NCBI RefSeq assembly: GCF_000204055.1
Contig: NW_006768766.1
Coordinates: 466,706-530,705, forward strand
Length of the DNA stretch: 64,000 bases
Source: Melampsora larici-populina 98AG31
Lineage: Eukaryota > Basidiomycota > Pucciniomycetes > Pucciniales > Melampsoraceae
Direction of reading: 5' to 3'
Every line of letters begins with the position of its first letter. The first letter of the stretch is position 1. The notes beneath the pieces were generated by a model. It saw only the letters and a program-made list of their open reading frames with translations, was not told where the DNA came from and searched no databases. This document shows, one piece after another, positions 36,847 to 49,625 of this stretch. The translations under genes were made by a program, and so were the position numbers.

Positions 36847-37330
36847 ATGAAGAAGAATACTGGACGAATGACACGTGCTGGACGACTTCTTCGTAATGGA
36901 ATCATCGCCTGTTTCTTCTATGTACTCTTACGTACTGAAACGATTTCAATACCACTCGTACCTAAATCGATTCAAGTCAAAATCATTCCACTCGTTCAGT
37001 AGTTTATAAACTCTTTTAAAGAATGAATAAAGTGAAACTGTTTAAAGTCGAAATTAATTTTGGGTTACTTTTTTTTTGGATTTTTTTTTTGAAGACTCCT
37101 TGGTGGTTCTTAATTACTCTTGGAGCTTATTGCTTAGCCGTACTTGGGATTGGACTTTTAACGGTAACGGATTGTAGTCAAGCTTACGAAGAACTAGTAC
37201 AAGTAAGTCATTGATGTTTAAGATTCACATTGATTTCTTACATTAAGATCTGAAACTTTTTTTTGGATTATAGGATATAGCGATGGCCAAATCCGATCTA
37301 AGGCAACGTGGAATCCGACTAGATGATTAG
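36847..37330 (+). CDS. DPM3: Dolichol-phosphate mannosyltransferase subunit 3
   Basis: Three exons (36847-36993, 37095-37202, 37274-37330), phase-0 joins, give 103 aa, the usual size for DPM3. Two membrane segments lie in the N-terminal half: NGIIACFFYVLLR, then WWFLITLGAYCLAVLGIG. The conserved motifs TVTDCSQAYEELVQ and AKSDLRQRGI close the protein on the cytosolic side. DPM3 anchors the catalytic DPM1 in the endoplasmic reticulum membrane so that dolichol-phosphate-mannose is made for N-glycans, O-mannosylation and GPI anchors. The first donor (GTTCAG) is weak, so the exon 1 border may move by a residue or two; the family call does not depend on it. O-mannosylation would also serve the Ser/Thr-rich proteins at 18938-27833, but that is general cell biology, not a linkage seen here. 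Confidence 0.88.
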
Positions 37331-40300
37331 AAATCGTTAAACACGAATGTCTTAACTTTCTCATCAATTATATAAAATCTACATTAACATTCACTTGGTT
37401 ATTTATGGTATACTCATCAGTTCTTTTTGAAGGTCTTCTTTATCACATCTCTTTGTGTGGATCTCAAGAGTATTAGATGTTTATTTCGATCACACTTCTA
37501 TGAAACTTAATTAATACATCCATTTCATGTTATATACTAATGACCAAATCTTAAGCAAAATTCGTGTTTTCAGGGTAACCCGTTTGTTGGAGCAGTGGTT
37601 GTACATGATAACTAAAAAGAATGAAGATAATCGGAGAAGGATGAGATAAGGAGAGATATTTGATATCGAAAAAGAATTTTTTAAAAGATTGATGGGAATT
37701 TTCTGAATGTGTGATTGACACTTTGAGTATTAAGTTGAGTGTCAGGCAAGAAACCAAAATGGTTGATCTTATGATTTGATAGGATTTCTCTCTTGCATTT
37801 TTTTTTGCAAGGAAAGTAGTACACCAAATATGGCGAGTTCTATGACCAATCTGATATTGTTCACAGGCTGGATACTAGGTTCCTGCTAATCTATCAATCT
37901 TCCCTGGAGAAACAGATAGATACACAGTAGAGTGTAATTTCAATGTGTGTTGCGGTGGATATGATCATGCATCTGAACCTTGCCTCATTTCCTCCCTTGT
38001 ATCCCTGGTCAATTGTTTGATGACCCTTTGTTGATATATGTTTTCTATATATCAGGATGTAGAGCAAGTCCATCTGATGGCAGTGCTATGTTTTTCTTTA
38101 GCATTAATTTTGTTTGCCACCACAATATCGTGCCAAGTGGAAGCCCCAAAGTTTTAGGAAATTTGTCTTGAGATTTTTGAATTTTCTGGTCAAATTAAAT
38201 TTCCACCACAGATTTCTTGACTTCATCAGGATAGTTTGTCTCCTTGAGTTCTGAAGTACAGTGTTTCTTTAAGAGATAGATTCATTTTTTTAAAAAGTGC
38301 TAAGGTGCATTATTGCATATCATAACACTAAAGGCACAACCCAGTTTCTCGGCAAAACTGGATTAAACCCCTAAGCCCTTAACAAGCTGTACACCTAAGA
38401 CTCCGGCCCCTTTAGGCTCAGCTGTCCCCGACCCCACCTCCTCTCTTCATGGCCTTGACCTGAATCTGATGACCAATCATTAACTCAAGAATCAATAAAT
38501 CATCAAGACTGAAACTCACCACCAAGAACAACTTTAAAAAAACTCAATCAATTTCTCTAAAACATTAATCAATCATCACATCAAAATTGAATTTATCAAG
38601 AAGAATTTGAATTATTAATCATGACTTTTACAAAATCAATACGTAGTGGTATAATTGAATTTGAACATTTGAATTTAATTTTGACAAACTTTAGTCGATT
38701 TGGTGATGTACTTGATTTGAGTATTGAACTTATAATTGGATCTTTAAAAGGATTTTGTTTTGGAAATGAAAAAGAAAACCAATTTGAAAGGAAAAAAGCA
38801 AAGTTGGCTAAAACTGTTTCAGAAAGCTTCAAACAGGTTAGTTTTTTTGATTTATCAACTTTCTTTAATATTTGTTTCCCTTTTTTCGATTCTCTTGAAA
38901 AATATAATTGGGTATGGAGTTCATTTCTGATGCTATGATACTTTTTTTCTAAAAGAAGTCAATTGGTTTATTTTTAAATTAGAAATCAATTCAGAAGATC
39001 AATTTTTAAATGATGGCCAAGGGAATCGAGGCAGATTGAGACATAATGAAGATGGATCAGGTCACAAACATCAAGATGATCATAGTAGTGGTTGTGGAGA
39101 TCAGTCACATGGGATAGGATATCAATGTACAGGTTATGCCCAAGGAGACAAATGTGGTGGAAGACTTTTTTCAGCGTCTCATAATCACTTTTATCTTCAA
39201 ATGATTGTGTTTTGTTCAATTTATTGAAGCATCATCATAAAACCCGGATTCCTTGCTTCAATTGACAAAGTAGATTTGCCTTTTAATGTTATATCAATTT
39301 TTTGCAATCAAGGATTCCAATTCTTTCATAATTGAATATCGAGATCATCAAAATCGGCAAATCATCATCGATTGGGAAGTACAGTTGGATTTGATTCACA
39401 TCAATCAAAGTTCAGAAGGGACCAAAGTATTAAATCTACCATCACTGCCAACCTAACACCATCCAATCAATGATACTGGTCAATATCTTACAGTCAAGAA
39501 GCAAATCAACTAGATCGACTTCAATACCAATCAAACGGAGATAACAGTCAAGACTTCAATCAAAAGAAAAGACGAGTCGAGAATAAGGAGTAGAAAATGA
39601 AATTCAACAAGAAAAATGTCATTGAGAAGAACGTCACTGAGAAGAAGAAACAAAGACTGAATCTGAAGAACTCGATGGTCAAGAATCAATCTCAGTTAAA
39701 GCCGAACCATCTCAATCATATGCTCCAACTCTGACAATATACTCAATAGCATTCAAAAGAGATCGATTGTTTGCCTACTTCATCTCTCAATTCATCATGA
39801 TCATCAAACTCATCATGTCAACCCACCAGTTAACTGACACATTCTTCACTTAATCATCTCAGCTCACCTCCTAGAATTTGTAAACCAGAAGCAGTCTCTG
39901 ATAAATTGGATACATCAACACCAACTCCAGGCAAGTAAACCTTTTTTTCTTCTCTAAACTCAACATTGAATTCTCATTTTCTAATCACAAAGGCTAATCC
40001 TAAACTTCATTTGGGTATCAAAGCAGTTCACCTTACCTACATATTCATTTCATTCTTTGTCTGCACAAAAAAATCTCTTGAAAACACTAAAATCACTTCT
40101 TTAGGTGGTGTAATATATTTGTATTGAATCCCAGAAGATGAACAACATTATGTTCAAGATGAAAATCCAATATGTAAACTCATCATTTTGCTTCTTCTTT
40201 CTTAGGAAGCTCAACCTGAGCTCCATTCCCAATCTCAAGGCCAAACTTGACTAATTCAGCTCAGAATCTGAAGTCAATTTGTGAGACCAATATCACACCA

Positions 40301-41172
40301 CCTATCATTCATAACATTTAATCCCAAAGCCACTTCGCTTACAAAACTCAACAAAATCCACCATTAGCGCGATTTTTGAGTTTTGTCGATGGTCAGAAAC
40401 TCTTTCACTGCAAATTAATCTGCATTCTCCATCATCTTTGCTAATCCCAATCCCGCGTACATCTCTCCGTCTCCCAAACCACAGACTCTTGTGAGATTTG
40501 GTGTCTTTTGATTGATGATAAAAGTTCATCCTACCACTGTCACGGGGATCAAGATTCTCTGTGCTATGTTGACATACCATCATCATTCAAAAAGTACATA
40601 TCATCATCAGGAATCATCAAGTCAAAGCACGCACATACACATCTTTTCTACGATCTTGACTCTGATTCAATTGGAGCCAGTTCCAGAAGAGGCGAAAAAA
40701 AGTGCAAAAGGATGACATACCCAGGTTAGTGATTTTTCTTTTCTGGTATCTATCACTGCGATCCCAATTATCACGGATCATGCCACTCGCCTTTGGAATT
40801 AAGACTCATAATAAAAATATACCATTTCTTTTACCTCAAACATTGCCTTTGTAATTTTTCTTCTGCCTGACAAGCACCACGTACGATTACCTCGGACCCA
40901 AAACTTGGTTAAACGATCTCAACTTTATCTACTCTTGAATCTAGACCTTCTCAACTTGACATCCCTTTACCTCAGGCCATAACACCTTTTACTTTCAAAA
41001 TCAAACATCCTCAATCTCTCAATGATCTCGGAATTTACAAATTGCCAATTGTTGTTTATTCATTCAAGTGGATCTCTCAAGTCAATTAATTTGTCACTTT
41101 TGGGCTCAAACCCGCCTGGTCATCTCGATCAAGTTCAAGTCTTATCAAACTTAAATTGAATCAACAGATGAA
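37331..41172. other. Gene-poor, possibly degenerate region
   Basis: No intact gene is supported. Frames of 60-105 codons (for example 38621-38938, 39036-39227, 40508-40729) read like fragments of coding sequence broken by stops, but none matches a family I know. A C-rich patch at 38340-38450 has no recognised content. The texture (codon-like Ser/Ser/Ile-rich pieces with stops) continues into the kinase pseudogene that follows. Confidence 0.35.
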
Positions 41173-42407
41173 ATGGGTGCATTTTGTTCTAAACCGGAGG
41201 AAATCGATTTTGGTGGTCCGGTGGATCTTTGGCATTTTTACCTTTTGAGGTCGGTTGGAAAAGGTGCATTTGGAGAAGTTCAAGTTGTTCAACATGAACA
41301 AACCAAAGCATTATATGGCTTAGTATATATAAACAAACAATGAATCGTTTCACAACAAGCGGTTTCTGATATCATCCAAGAACGTAGATTGTTAGAAGAG
41401 ATTCATCCACCTTTTGTTTGTAATCTAGCTTATGCATTTCAAGATGATGATAATCTCGGTCTCGGATCTTATGCTAGGTGGCGATTCAAATTGAATTTAG
41501 ATCGTGCTGGGTTTTTGAAAGAAGAGGTGGTCAAGTTTTATGTTTGTGAAATGGTACTTGCTCTTGGTTATTTACATTTGAAGGGGATCGTACATCGTGA
41601 TCTTAAACTCAATAACATTCTTCTTGACAAACGGGGTCATGCACATCTAACTTAAACTGATTTCAATATCGCTGTCCATTTATCTGAATGATGTCCACTG
41701 ACCTCAGCACACTGCGAATATAATGTATTTTTCCGAAATCTTAGGTAAACGTGGTTATACCTCTACCATAGATTGGTGGTCACTTGGAGTGGTGACCTTT
41801 GAACTTGTGTTTGGTAAACGACTGTTCAGAGTTAAAACCAATTCAACCTTGACCACTGCGATTTCAAGAGAAGAATCCAGATTTCCAGAAACTTTACCTC
41901 AAGTGATTGGACCTGAAGCGTTGAATTTCTTTAAAAAGGTTTTGGTAAGAGATATTTATCAATGATTAGGATGTAAGAGATGGAGGTATCGAAAAGTTTA
42001 AATCACACAATTGGTTTAGAGGATTAGATTGGGATGGGATTAATTCACTTCAAGCAACTCCACCTTTTGAACCTGATCCTAAATAGCAAACTTTGATGCA
42101 ACACATGAACTTGAATAACTTTTATTAGAAGATAATCCATTGAAAGCGAAGAAACGAAATCCGCATTTCAATACAAATAGATAATCTATCAGCCGATGTT
42201 AGAGTGATGGAAGAAAACTTTTTGGTTTATAATCATAGTAAGATGGCAAGAAAATTGTGGTTTGTAGATCCATATCATTCGGCTAAACCTTCACCTAATC
42301 CTAATTCAATTGGAACACCTGAAGGGAAGATCTTGATGGCAGCACAGCCGTTGGGAGAAGTGAAAACAGTGGATTTGAGTGTTGAAGGTCTCTTGAGATA
42401 CTCCTAG
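41173..42407 (+). pseudogene. YANK/STK32-type Ser/Thr kinase, intronless and broken
   Basis: The reading starts MGAFCSKPEEIDF (an N-myristoylation-type Met-Gly-x-x-Cys start), then GKGAFGEVQVV (glycine loop), IIQERRLLEEIHPPFVCNLAYAFQDDDNLG, GIVHRDLKLNN, DFNIAVH (the DFN variant typical of YANK/STK32 kinases), KRGYTSTIDWWSLGVVTFEL, and a C-terminal MARKLWFV piece. Damage: the ATP-site Lys is replaced (LYGLVYI), TGA at about 41341, TAA at about 41653, further stops near 41690 and 41964, and short indels. No intron interrupts the whole kinase domain although neighbouring genes are intron-rich, so a retrocopy is likely. Members phosphorylate proteins at Ser/Thr; this copy cannot. Confidence 0.82.
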
Positions 42408-45400
42408 GGTTGAAGCTTGGAGAGTTCAACATCATCATCAACCACCGATTGAATCGAATTCACCTCAACTGAATCTTTCTGAACCTATGATCTCTTCAAA
42501 TTGAAAACTTGAACCTGATCAAATTATCTTCATTTGTCTTCAAGATCACAAACAAAACAAATTGAACTCGAATCAAACAAATCACATTCAATTAAATTGA
42601 ATAATTGAAAACTGAAACTAAACTTTTAACATTTGTGGTTTTATATTTACTCACAAACAGAAAGTGCAGAAGATTCATTACATTTTTGGTCATACGCACA
42701 ACAACATGAAAATTTATGTAAAGCTTAATTCAAAGACCCAATCCTATTAAAAGTTGAATCGCCTGCTGATTACGATAAAGCTAAGATATAATGTGGTTGT
42801 GTTTATAATCAAAGTTTGTTATCTTTGCTTCCTTTTTGTGTCTATTTTATCCAATGAGCAATTGATGGATTTTGTTTGACTTTTTGGGTTGATTTACAGT
42901 TGATGGGATTTATCAACAAAGTAAACATTTATCTAAACCTATCAGCAATCCACCTCCCCATGACTAGCACAAAATGCTGAAGAGCAGTCTACTCACTCTG
43001 ACCCTCAAGAACCAAAACACATTACAAAGCCTGTTGAGCAAACTCCTGCAGAAACGGTCCTCATCCTTGGTAAACTGATTCAAGAAGGTAAAACTAATTT
43101 CTCATCATCTGTGCAATCCACACTTTAAAAAACTGAACTCATTTTTGATATCTCAAACTCCGGTTTCAGACTACCTAAAACACAAATCCCAATCATCAAA
43201 CTATCATTACCTCCTTTGGCTGGCCAACCCTTTGGATTATCATGTGATATTGGTTTTGAGGGCCGATTGGCGCTTGAAAACTTGTTTGCGACTCACTGAC
43301 GCTATGGTTGAGCCATGGATGAGAACTATTATCTTGATTTGTACGTAATTTGGCCCATTTGAGATATTGTTGTCTTAAACACTGATTCTTCATTCCCTCT
43401 TAGTGAAAATTTGGACAAAAAAGAGCAACAATCCTTATATTGATACAATCAGTTTGTATGGCTATGTACTATTAGTAATTTATTACTTTGTCAATGGTCT
43501 CAAGGATGGTGTATCACCGTACGTCCTCATATCTACACATATGTTCCCTTGGAACACCCTGTATTCTTACTTCCATGCTGCTTTCAAAATGTAAATCTTC
43601 AGCAATTGCCATCACCCCAAAGAACTGATACATGATGGACATTATGTTTTTTTCTTTGATAGTCTTGATGCCGAACCTTGCTATTAGACTGGTGCCAATC
43701 TAGAAAACGTTGGAGACCTTTTGGTTTATTTCTTTAGATTTTCTGCCTCTACATTGTGGTACACACATGATGTGGTAAGTATCAGATCAATTGGTGGTCT
43801 GCTCTCTGAAGAACATAAAGGTTTAATCCAATACATTGTGGAAGAGGGTGGTGCTGTCAATGGCGGTCACAGTCCGTTTGAAGACTGCAGGGGATCTATT
43901 TGTACTCAAATTGAAAATCAATTGATCAAGAAAAACTCAACTCTTGAATTGATTATTATTTTTGGGCATCATTGATATCAATAGCTTGCACGCCAGGATC
44001 AAAGAAAGATGAAGATTTAGGATCTCACAGTAATCTTAAACTAGCCTTGATCAGAGTTGGTTTCTTTGATCTATGGTCATGAAAATATTGCTTAAAATTC
44101 ATTGAAAACACCATAGCTGACATTGCTTTTGATCCTATCAATCATTTTTCAAATGGTTCACTAGATTGGTTGATTGATAGTGGAAACAGATGAGTTTTAA
44201 CAAGATATAAACAAAGTACTTAGGAGAATCAACTTATGAGCTCAACTTTATTTTGAGTATATAAAAAACTATAACACATTTGATATCAGATCACTTGATC
44301 ATAATAACAATAATGAAATTAGTAACTATTGGATTTCACGATTTATTGATTATTTCATGATTTATTGACTAAGTCTCAACATTTCAACCCTAGGATTCAA
44401 TCAACTCTTAAAAGTCTTTTGTAGTTCACAGACATCACATGCTACAGAAGACAGTCACTCTTTGTCTTCAACTCCTCACCTTGATCAACTCACAAAAAGC
44501 TTACATCGAGTATCTGTTGTTTCCAATAAATGTGTTTGTCCAATAACCACTGATGGTTCCTTTAATTTGGTTCATTTCTGGTACAAATATGATCATCATC
44601 ATGAGACTATTCAATCTGCAAACCAGTGGAGGAGACGCTTTGATATGGGCTGACTGTTAATCTTGACCCATTTATCCGGCTCTGAGTTTGAGTTTGAGTT
44701 TGACTTCCTTTTCTTTTGTAGCAATTGAAGTTCTTCCATACATCTTCATGCTTCACTAGCACCAGCATAATTTCTTTATCAGAATCGCACTTATTCTGCT
44801 GCTTATGATATTGAGTTTTCAATATCCATTTTTCTTTTTTCAATGGCTAATTTCAGCCAATATTCTCTAAAGGAGCTAGATAAAACTAAAAGACCAGGAA
44901 GGCTACCATCAGACCAAGCAATCTTGAACAGATCAGCTTTGTTTGTGATCCCAAACATTGCCCATCTGATACTCAGTTATGAACTGGTCATCTTTTGTTT
45001 TTTCTTCAAGTCTGAGACTTTGACTATATCATTACCTCTCAGACCCACAGCAACAGGAAGAAGAACAACCTCTTTAAACCATCATCACAATCAAACTCAG
45101 GTACAAAGCTCATTGAACTTGCTCAATGACTGTCATTCAAATCAAGAACATGAGTTTTGGGATCCTAATGAAGAACTCTTTGATTTTCTTGGAGCCTCTG
45201 GCTAATTATGCCAATTTTTCATATCTCTTTGCTGAGATCATATTGCAACTTATTGCAAGATTTGCACTAATAGTCAATGATTAGGTGAAGAGAGTCTAGA
45301 TAAAACATACACAAAGCCCTTCAATGCTAAGAAAATGAATGTATAAGTCTAAAGCTGAGATCTGTTTGTTCTTCTTTCAAAGATGACGGAAATCAACTCA

Positions 45401-46857
45401 ACGTACCCAAACGGAAATCTGGTCAACAATTTTGGTTTGGTCTGGAAGCCAAATTCTGGTGTGTTCAAGGTACTTACTTCATATGTTACCTCAACCTTTG
45501 AGCCACTACACTCTCTTTACTCATCTGTTGGTCAGTCTCTAAACAAAAATACACTTGAACAAAAGTTCATTAAGTATTATGTAATGTTTACAAAGATTCA
45601 GTTCTACCTATGAAAATTGAAGATGAGTTTGACAAAAAAGGATTGATTTCAAAGAACACTACTCATGTCACAGGGCAACTCATATACATCTAATTCTTTG
45701 AGTTTGACTCTACTGGCCCAATTTGAAAATAAGTTGTTGGAATGAACATCATCATTGAAGGCTTGATAATCTTGTAATTAGAAGAAGCTATCCAGAGTAA
45801 ATGCTCAGCTCAAGATTTTGAAAAAAGTTCATCAGATTCCTGTTATCTTTGATTTTCTCAAAAGGAATGCTTTTGAAGAGTGTCATCCAAACCCGTGCAA
45901 ATGCATACCCACACAGCTGTGTACCCCTGTGTAACCCGTGGTAATGCATAGAAAAAATGCTGAATCTTGATACTTTTTACTGTCAAATTTGATAACAGAA
46001 TTGCATAACCCGTCAAAATGCATAGCAAAATTTGTCCACCCAAATTAGGTAATTGTGCGGAATTGATGTACTAACACTCCAGCAGCGGGCAACACACTTG
46101 ACAACCTCAACCTGACACAATTTGTTTGCGCCAGCAATACCTGAAGGATCCCGCCACAAAAAGCAAAAGAGGGTTGGCAGCAGATTTATTGACAGCTGTA
46201 TCAGCATTGAGGGACTTAGTTAAGGTGGGCTTTTGCCATGCTTTCAAAATTTTGATGTGTTTGGGTTATATGTGACATGGCGGCATCAGCCGCTAAAGCG
46301 GCGCCCGCCGCTAAGTTGCTAGTTACACTAACTAAACAAGTTATCAAAAGTAGAAACTAGTACACCTTAAAACCTAGCGGCCATCTAGTCAATCCCTGGA
46401 ATATGTTTTGTCTTTTAATCCTTTGCATTCTTATAACTCTTTCTTTTTTTTGAATAACTTTTTTTTTCAAAAGACATATTGTTTTTTGTTTTTTCCTCCA
46501 TTCTGTCAAGGTTGAGAACTATCAGTGACACTGCCAGGTGTATGATCTGTCTTTGATTGTTTACCAATCTTGACTCTGTTCTTTCTTTAGAATGAGCAAT
46601 GAAGAGATTATTCAGTGACAGTTCAACTTCCATCAGCATAAACACATCCCCAATCTAAGGTGAATGGTAAAGCGTCAGTGTGTTTGAAGCGTCAGGGTTG
46701 TTTACCAATCGCGACCTTACTCTTTCTGTCTGTCAAACAACATAGTATCCTACCCACTCGTTGCCCAATCTAAGGAAGGAGGTGGGGGCTTTATATGTGT
46801 ATCAGGTATTGCTTGTCAACTCCAAGCTATGCTGACAAGCATAGCCAGAATAGTTTA
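42408..46857. other. Gene-poor, degenerate region
   Basis: Short fragments with coding-like texture (43721-43975, 44462-44653, 44843-45205) are broken by stops and match nothing I recognise. The stretch also holds a GCCGC/GCGGC hairpin at about 46289-46312, loosely repeated words (GTTTACCAATC at 46559 and 46698; CCAATCTAAGG twice), and GCTATGCT-GACA-AGCATAGC at 46828-46847. Confidence 0.35.
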
Positions 46858-47823
46858 CAATTTAAAATAAAATAATTAAAACATAAAAATAATAAATATA
46901 CATTTTATCCTTCTTCCTTACGTTAATATTTTATTAATAAATATACAAAAAAATTAATCAACTTTTTGTCTAGTTTCAAAGACTCCGAATTTCAAACCAA
47001 AAGGTTCAAGTACCAATATCACCTTCTGTCTAGTTTCAAAGACTCCATACCCATGACAGCAAAACTGCCAAAAAGCCAAATAAAATATAAACAAACCCTA
47101 AGGGGAGTTCAACACTCCCAATCGAGTAAACAATTCAACAAGGAACCACATGTGGTATGTACTAATAAACAGAGCCTCCTATAAACAAATCAAATCAGAA
47201 GGAGAATAAGCCTAACTTCTCCCAAAACAGAAGGAAGACAACGGACCCATCTCAAAGACTCTACAAACAGAACAAGTCCAGTCTCAGCCACTAATACTAG
47301 AACCTCAAAAGACATCCTAGAAGCAAGGAACCAAGGACAAACCTAACAGGAACCACAAACCAGCCATCCCTTTGAACCAAGTATAAAAGGGACTTGATTA
47401 TGCCTCCAAGGAGAAGGGGCAGACGATTAATTAGATAACCAATATTCCCACAGGAATAAGATATCCTCTCAGTTAGTCCGGCTTGTACCTTTCTACCTTT
47501 AGAAACCTATCAGCCTTGCTACTTTGATCTCACTGTTATCAAACATCTCCACCTCATCTTTCCTCACCTCTAGAAATCCTAAGATTTGAACACTATAAGA
47601 ATCTGCTCTTTTATTCGTTCTCCTTAGGTGAGCTACTCTAACCTCTAGGTTAGTAGTTTTAACTTGGTCTAACAACCTCTGTTCTAGCATTGTATAGATT
47701 GACTAGATCCCTGTTGTTTTACGCAGGCATTTTGGAAAACCTTCAAGGTTCTCGGAAAACTCCAACCCCGGCCTAGCCTAGACCAGCTTTTCAACTGTTA
47801 ACTAACAGTAGGCCGTGGTAAGC
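46858..47823 (-). mobile_element. Second, inverted copy of the 1.1 kb insertion family
   Basis: Read on the minus strand this matches the element at 2511-3618 in order: a CTTACCACGGCCTACTGTTA-like word near 47800 (compare TTACCGCGGCCCACTGTAAG at 2695), a GGATGGCTGGTTTGTGGTTCC word near 47370, then two copies of GTCTTTGAAACTAGAC (47043-47028 and 46983-46968) and an A/T-rich tail. Divergence is high. Limits are approximate and no target duplication was found. No coding region is seen. Confidence 0.5.
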
Positions 47824-48532
47824 GCATCTATTGGTCTGTTTAAAAGAAATTCTACTTAAGGAATTCTTCCTTTTGCACCAAGTTTGGCTTGCCGCGCCAC
47901 TACCCGGGAGTTGCAGAATTGGGGTGTTACGCCCTGCGCTGACATTCTGCGACCGGGATTTGTGGCGGTACGCTTTTCGCCACTGGCTCAGCTACCTTGC
48001 TACTATTTTTGATTTCAGTCTTTTACATATGTATGTATGGACGTTTCCATTTCAATCAGACACCACCATGATTCAATATCACCTTTTGAATCCACTCAGC
48101 CACAGTTCAAAGACTTTCACAAACAACAACGATATTGAAGTAATCACTCATCAAGTCTACCGCAAGAGTTCTGAAGATCAAACAAGACTACATCATCAGT
48201 CAATTGAATCAACTAAAACAGCTTTACTCTCAATTAAAAACCATCTCAAATCCATGGCCTACAGATCCATTGAGAATCAAACAATCAAACTTACAATTCA
48301 ATCGATCATTAAAACTCGCCAATTGATTATTCTCACATCCTTCAGTTTATTCTAATCAGAATTCAACTATTGAAGATCAAGTGAATGGGATCACTAAAAG
48401 TGCAAATTCTATAAAATCTATCCAGGATGGAGGGATTTGCGAAAAGGTTGTAATCGAGTCTCTTTCATGATTGTTTTTTAGACATTTGAGCTGATTCTTT
48501 GATGATGGATTTTTCTTTGAACACTTGTCCTA
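47824..48532. other. No gene; GC-rich imperfect foldback at 47890-47985
   Basis: GCCGCGCCACTACCCGGG at about 47891 is loosely answered by ACCGGGATTTGTGGCGGTAC at about 47952, and GTGGCG...CGCCAC forms a further hairpin. A 174-codon frame at 47831-48355 runs through this and is Ser/Thr/Ile-rich, with no motif to support it. Confidence 0.35.
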
Positions 48533-48731
48533 CACAAAGTTGATTCTGGAACTTTTCCACAAATTTTCCAGAACGGCCCCAGAACACAGATTTGACTGTG
48601 TTCTGGACTCCTGGACTTTTGAAAAACAGTACATGTTTGAATGCCCTTTTGCCCAGGGTGCAGAAGCATTCTGGCTTTCTGAAAAATGTTCTGGAAATTT
48701 TGTGGAAAAGTTCCAGAATCAACTTTGTGTA
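48531..48731. mobile_element. 197-bp inverted-repeat element with TA target site
   Basis: The element at 48533-48729 has about 44-bp inverted arms: CACAAAGTTGATTCTGGAAC at the left, and GTTCCAGAATCAACTTTGTG at the right. TA flanks both ends (48531-48532, 48730-48731), as for Tc1/mariner elements. The core is a second, looser inverted repeat (CAGAACAC...GTGTTCTG type). It has no coding potential. Confidence 0.75.
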
Positions 48732-49065
48732 GTATAACTGTTCTTTTAGTTTCCCTTACCCAAATCTTTGAAGTCTTCAGCTTCCTTTCCAAATCATTAT
48801 AAAGAATTGAAAGAAGGAATTGATAGAGCTATACGTGGTGAAACTTTGTTTTGGTATAAAAGATAGTTTAGATCACAATGAGAGCCAAGCCTTGGATCCA
48901 ATGCTCACAATTTTTTTTCAAGATGTAATATATGTTTTCATTTAATTTGATTACTTTTCTGTTCTTTAATAGTGAGAAGACTATGAAAGAATATAATACA
49001 AATTCTATATTTAAACAAACAACCCATATTTCTTTGTGAAAAAAAAATGTGTTACTTTTTAGCCG

Positions 49066-49218
49066 GCAGCGCTGAGAAGCGCTGCACCAAAAAACTGTGC
49101 TTTTTGCCGCTGTTTTCTCCCGATTTTTTTTCCGCCTCCGCTATTGCCTCTGAGTTTGACCAAGCTCAATTTGAGCTACGCTGCTCAAACAATGGCTAGC
49201 AGCGCTGGGTAGCGCTGC
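49066..49218. repeat. Two identical hairpins, GCAGCGCT-N4-AGCGCTGC, 133 bp apart
   Basis: The first hairpin is at 49066-49085 (loop GAGA) and the second at 49199-49218 (loop GGGT). Both have perfect 8-bp stems and four-base loops. The sequence between them includes GAGCTACGCTGCTC and CAAGCTCAATTTGAGCT, further small inverted repeats. The pair may mark the ends of a short element of about 155 bp. Confidence 0.7.
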
Positions 49219-49234
49219 GAGCCAGACTTGCCTG

Positions 49235-49625
49235 TAACAGATGCTGAAATTTGGTTCCTCAGATTGGAGAGGACAATTTGAAATCTACAAATGCTCATGA
49301 CTTTTGCAGTTGGCAAGGAAAACACTCGATTATTGGTTCATTAGAAAGCTGAACTCTGTCTCCAGATCTTTCATTAAGCTGATGGGGCTGTGTCCAGCTT
49401 TGCAAAGAATCTATGTGGCTTTGAAGAAGATATTTCAAAGTGACTATAGCTGCCTTGTGAGAGAAAATGAAGCCTTGAATCATTATTAAGACATTTAGAG
49501 AGAGACTGTGTCTTTCTAATGAGCCTAAAAGCGAGTCTTTTGACCAAGAATTGCAAATTTTATGAGCATTTGTAGAATTCAAATTGTCCTCTCCAATCTG
49601 AGGAACTGAATTTCAGCATCTGTTA
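49235..49625. mobile_element. 387-bp MITE with TA target site
   Basis: The element at 49237-49623 has inverted arms that match for about 75 bp with few differences, beginning ACAGATGCTGAAAT at each end and including CCTCAGATTGGAGAGGACAA. TA lies at 49235-49236 and 49624-49625, the Tc1/mariner signature. A 61-codon frame inside has no motif. Confidence 0.8.

Noticed and set aside
41173..42407. Functional protein kinase gene
   Set aside because: Multiple in-frame stops, loss of the ATP-binding Lys and indels; stops cannot be removed by plausible introns.
47831..48355. 174-codon plus-strand frame
   Set aside because: It runs through a GC-rich foldback and then low-complexity Ser/Thr/Ile sequence; no family or start context.
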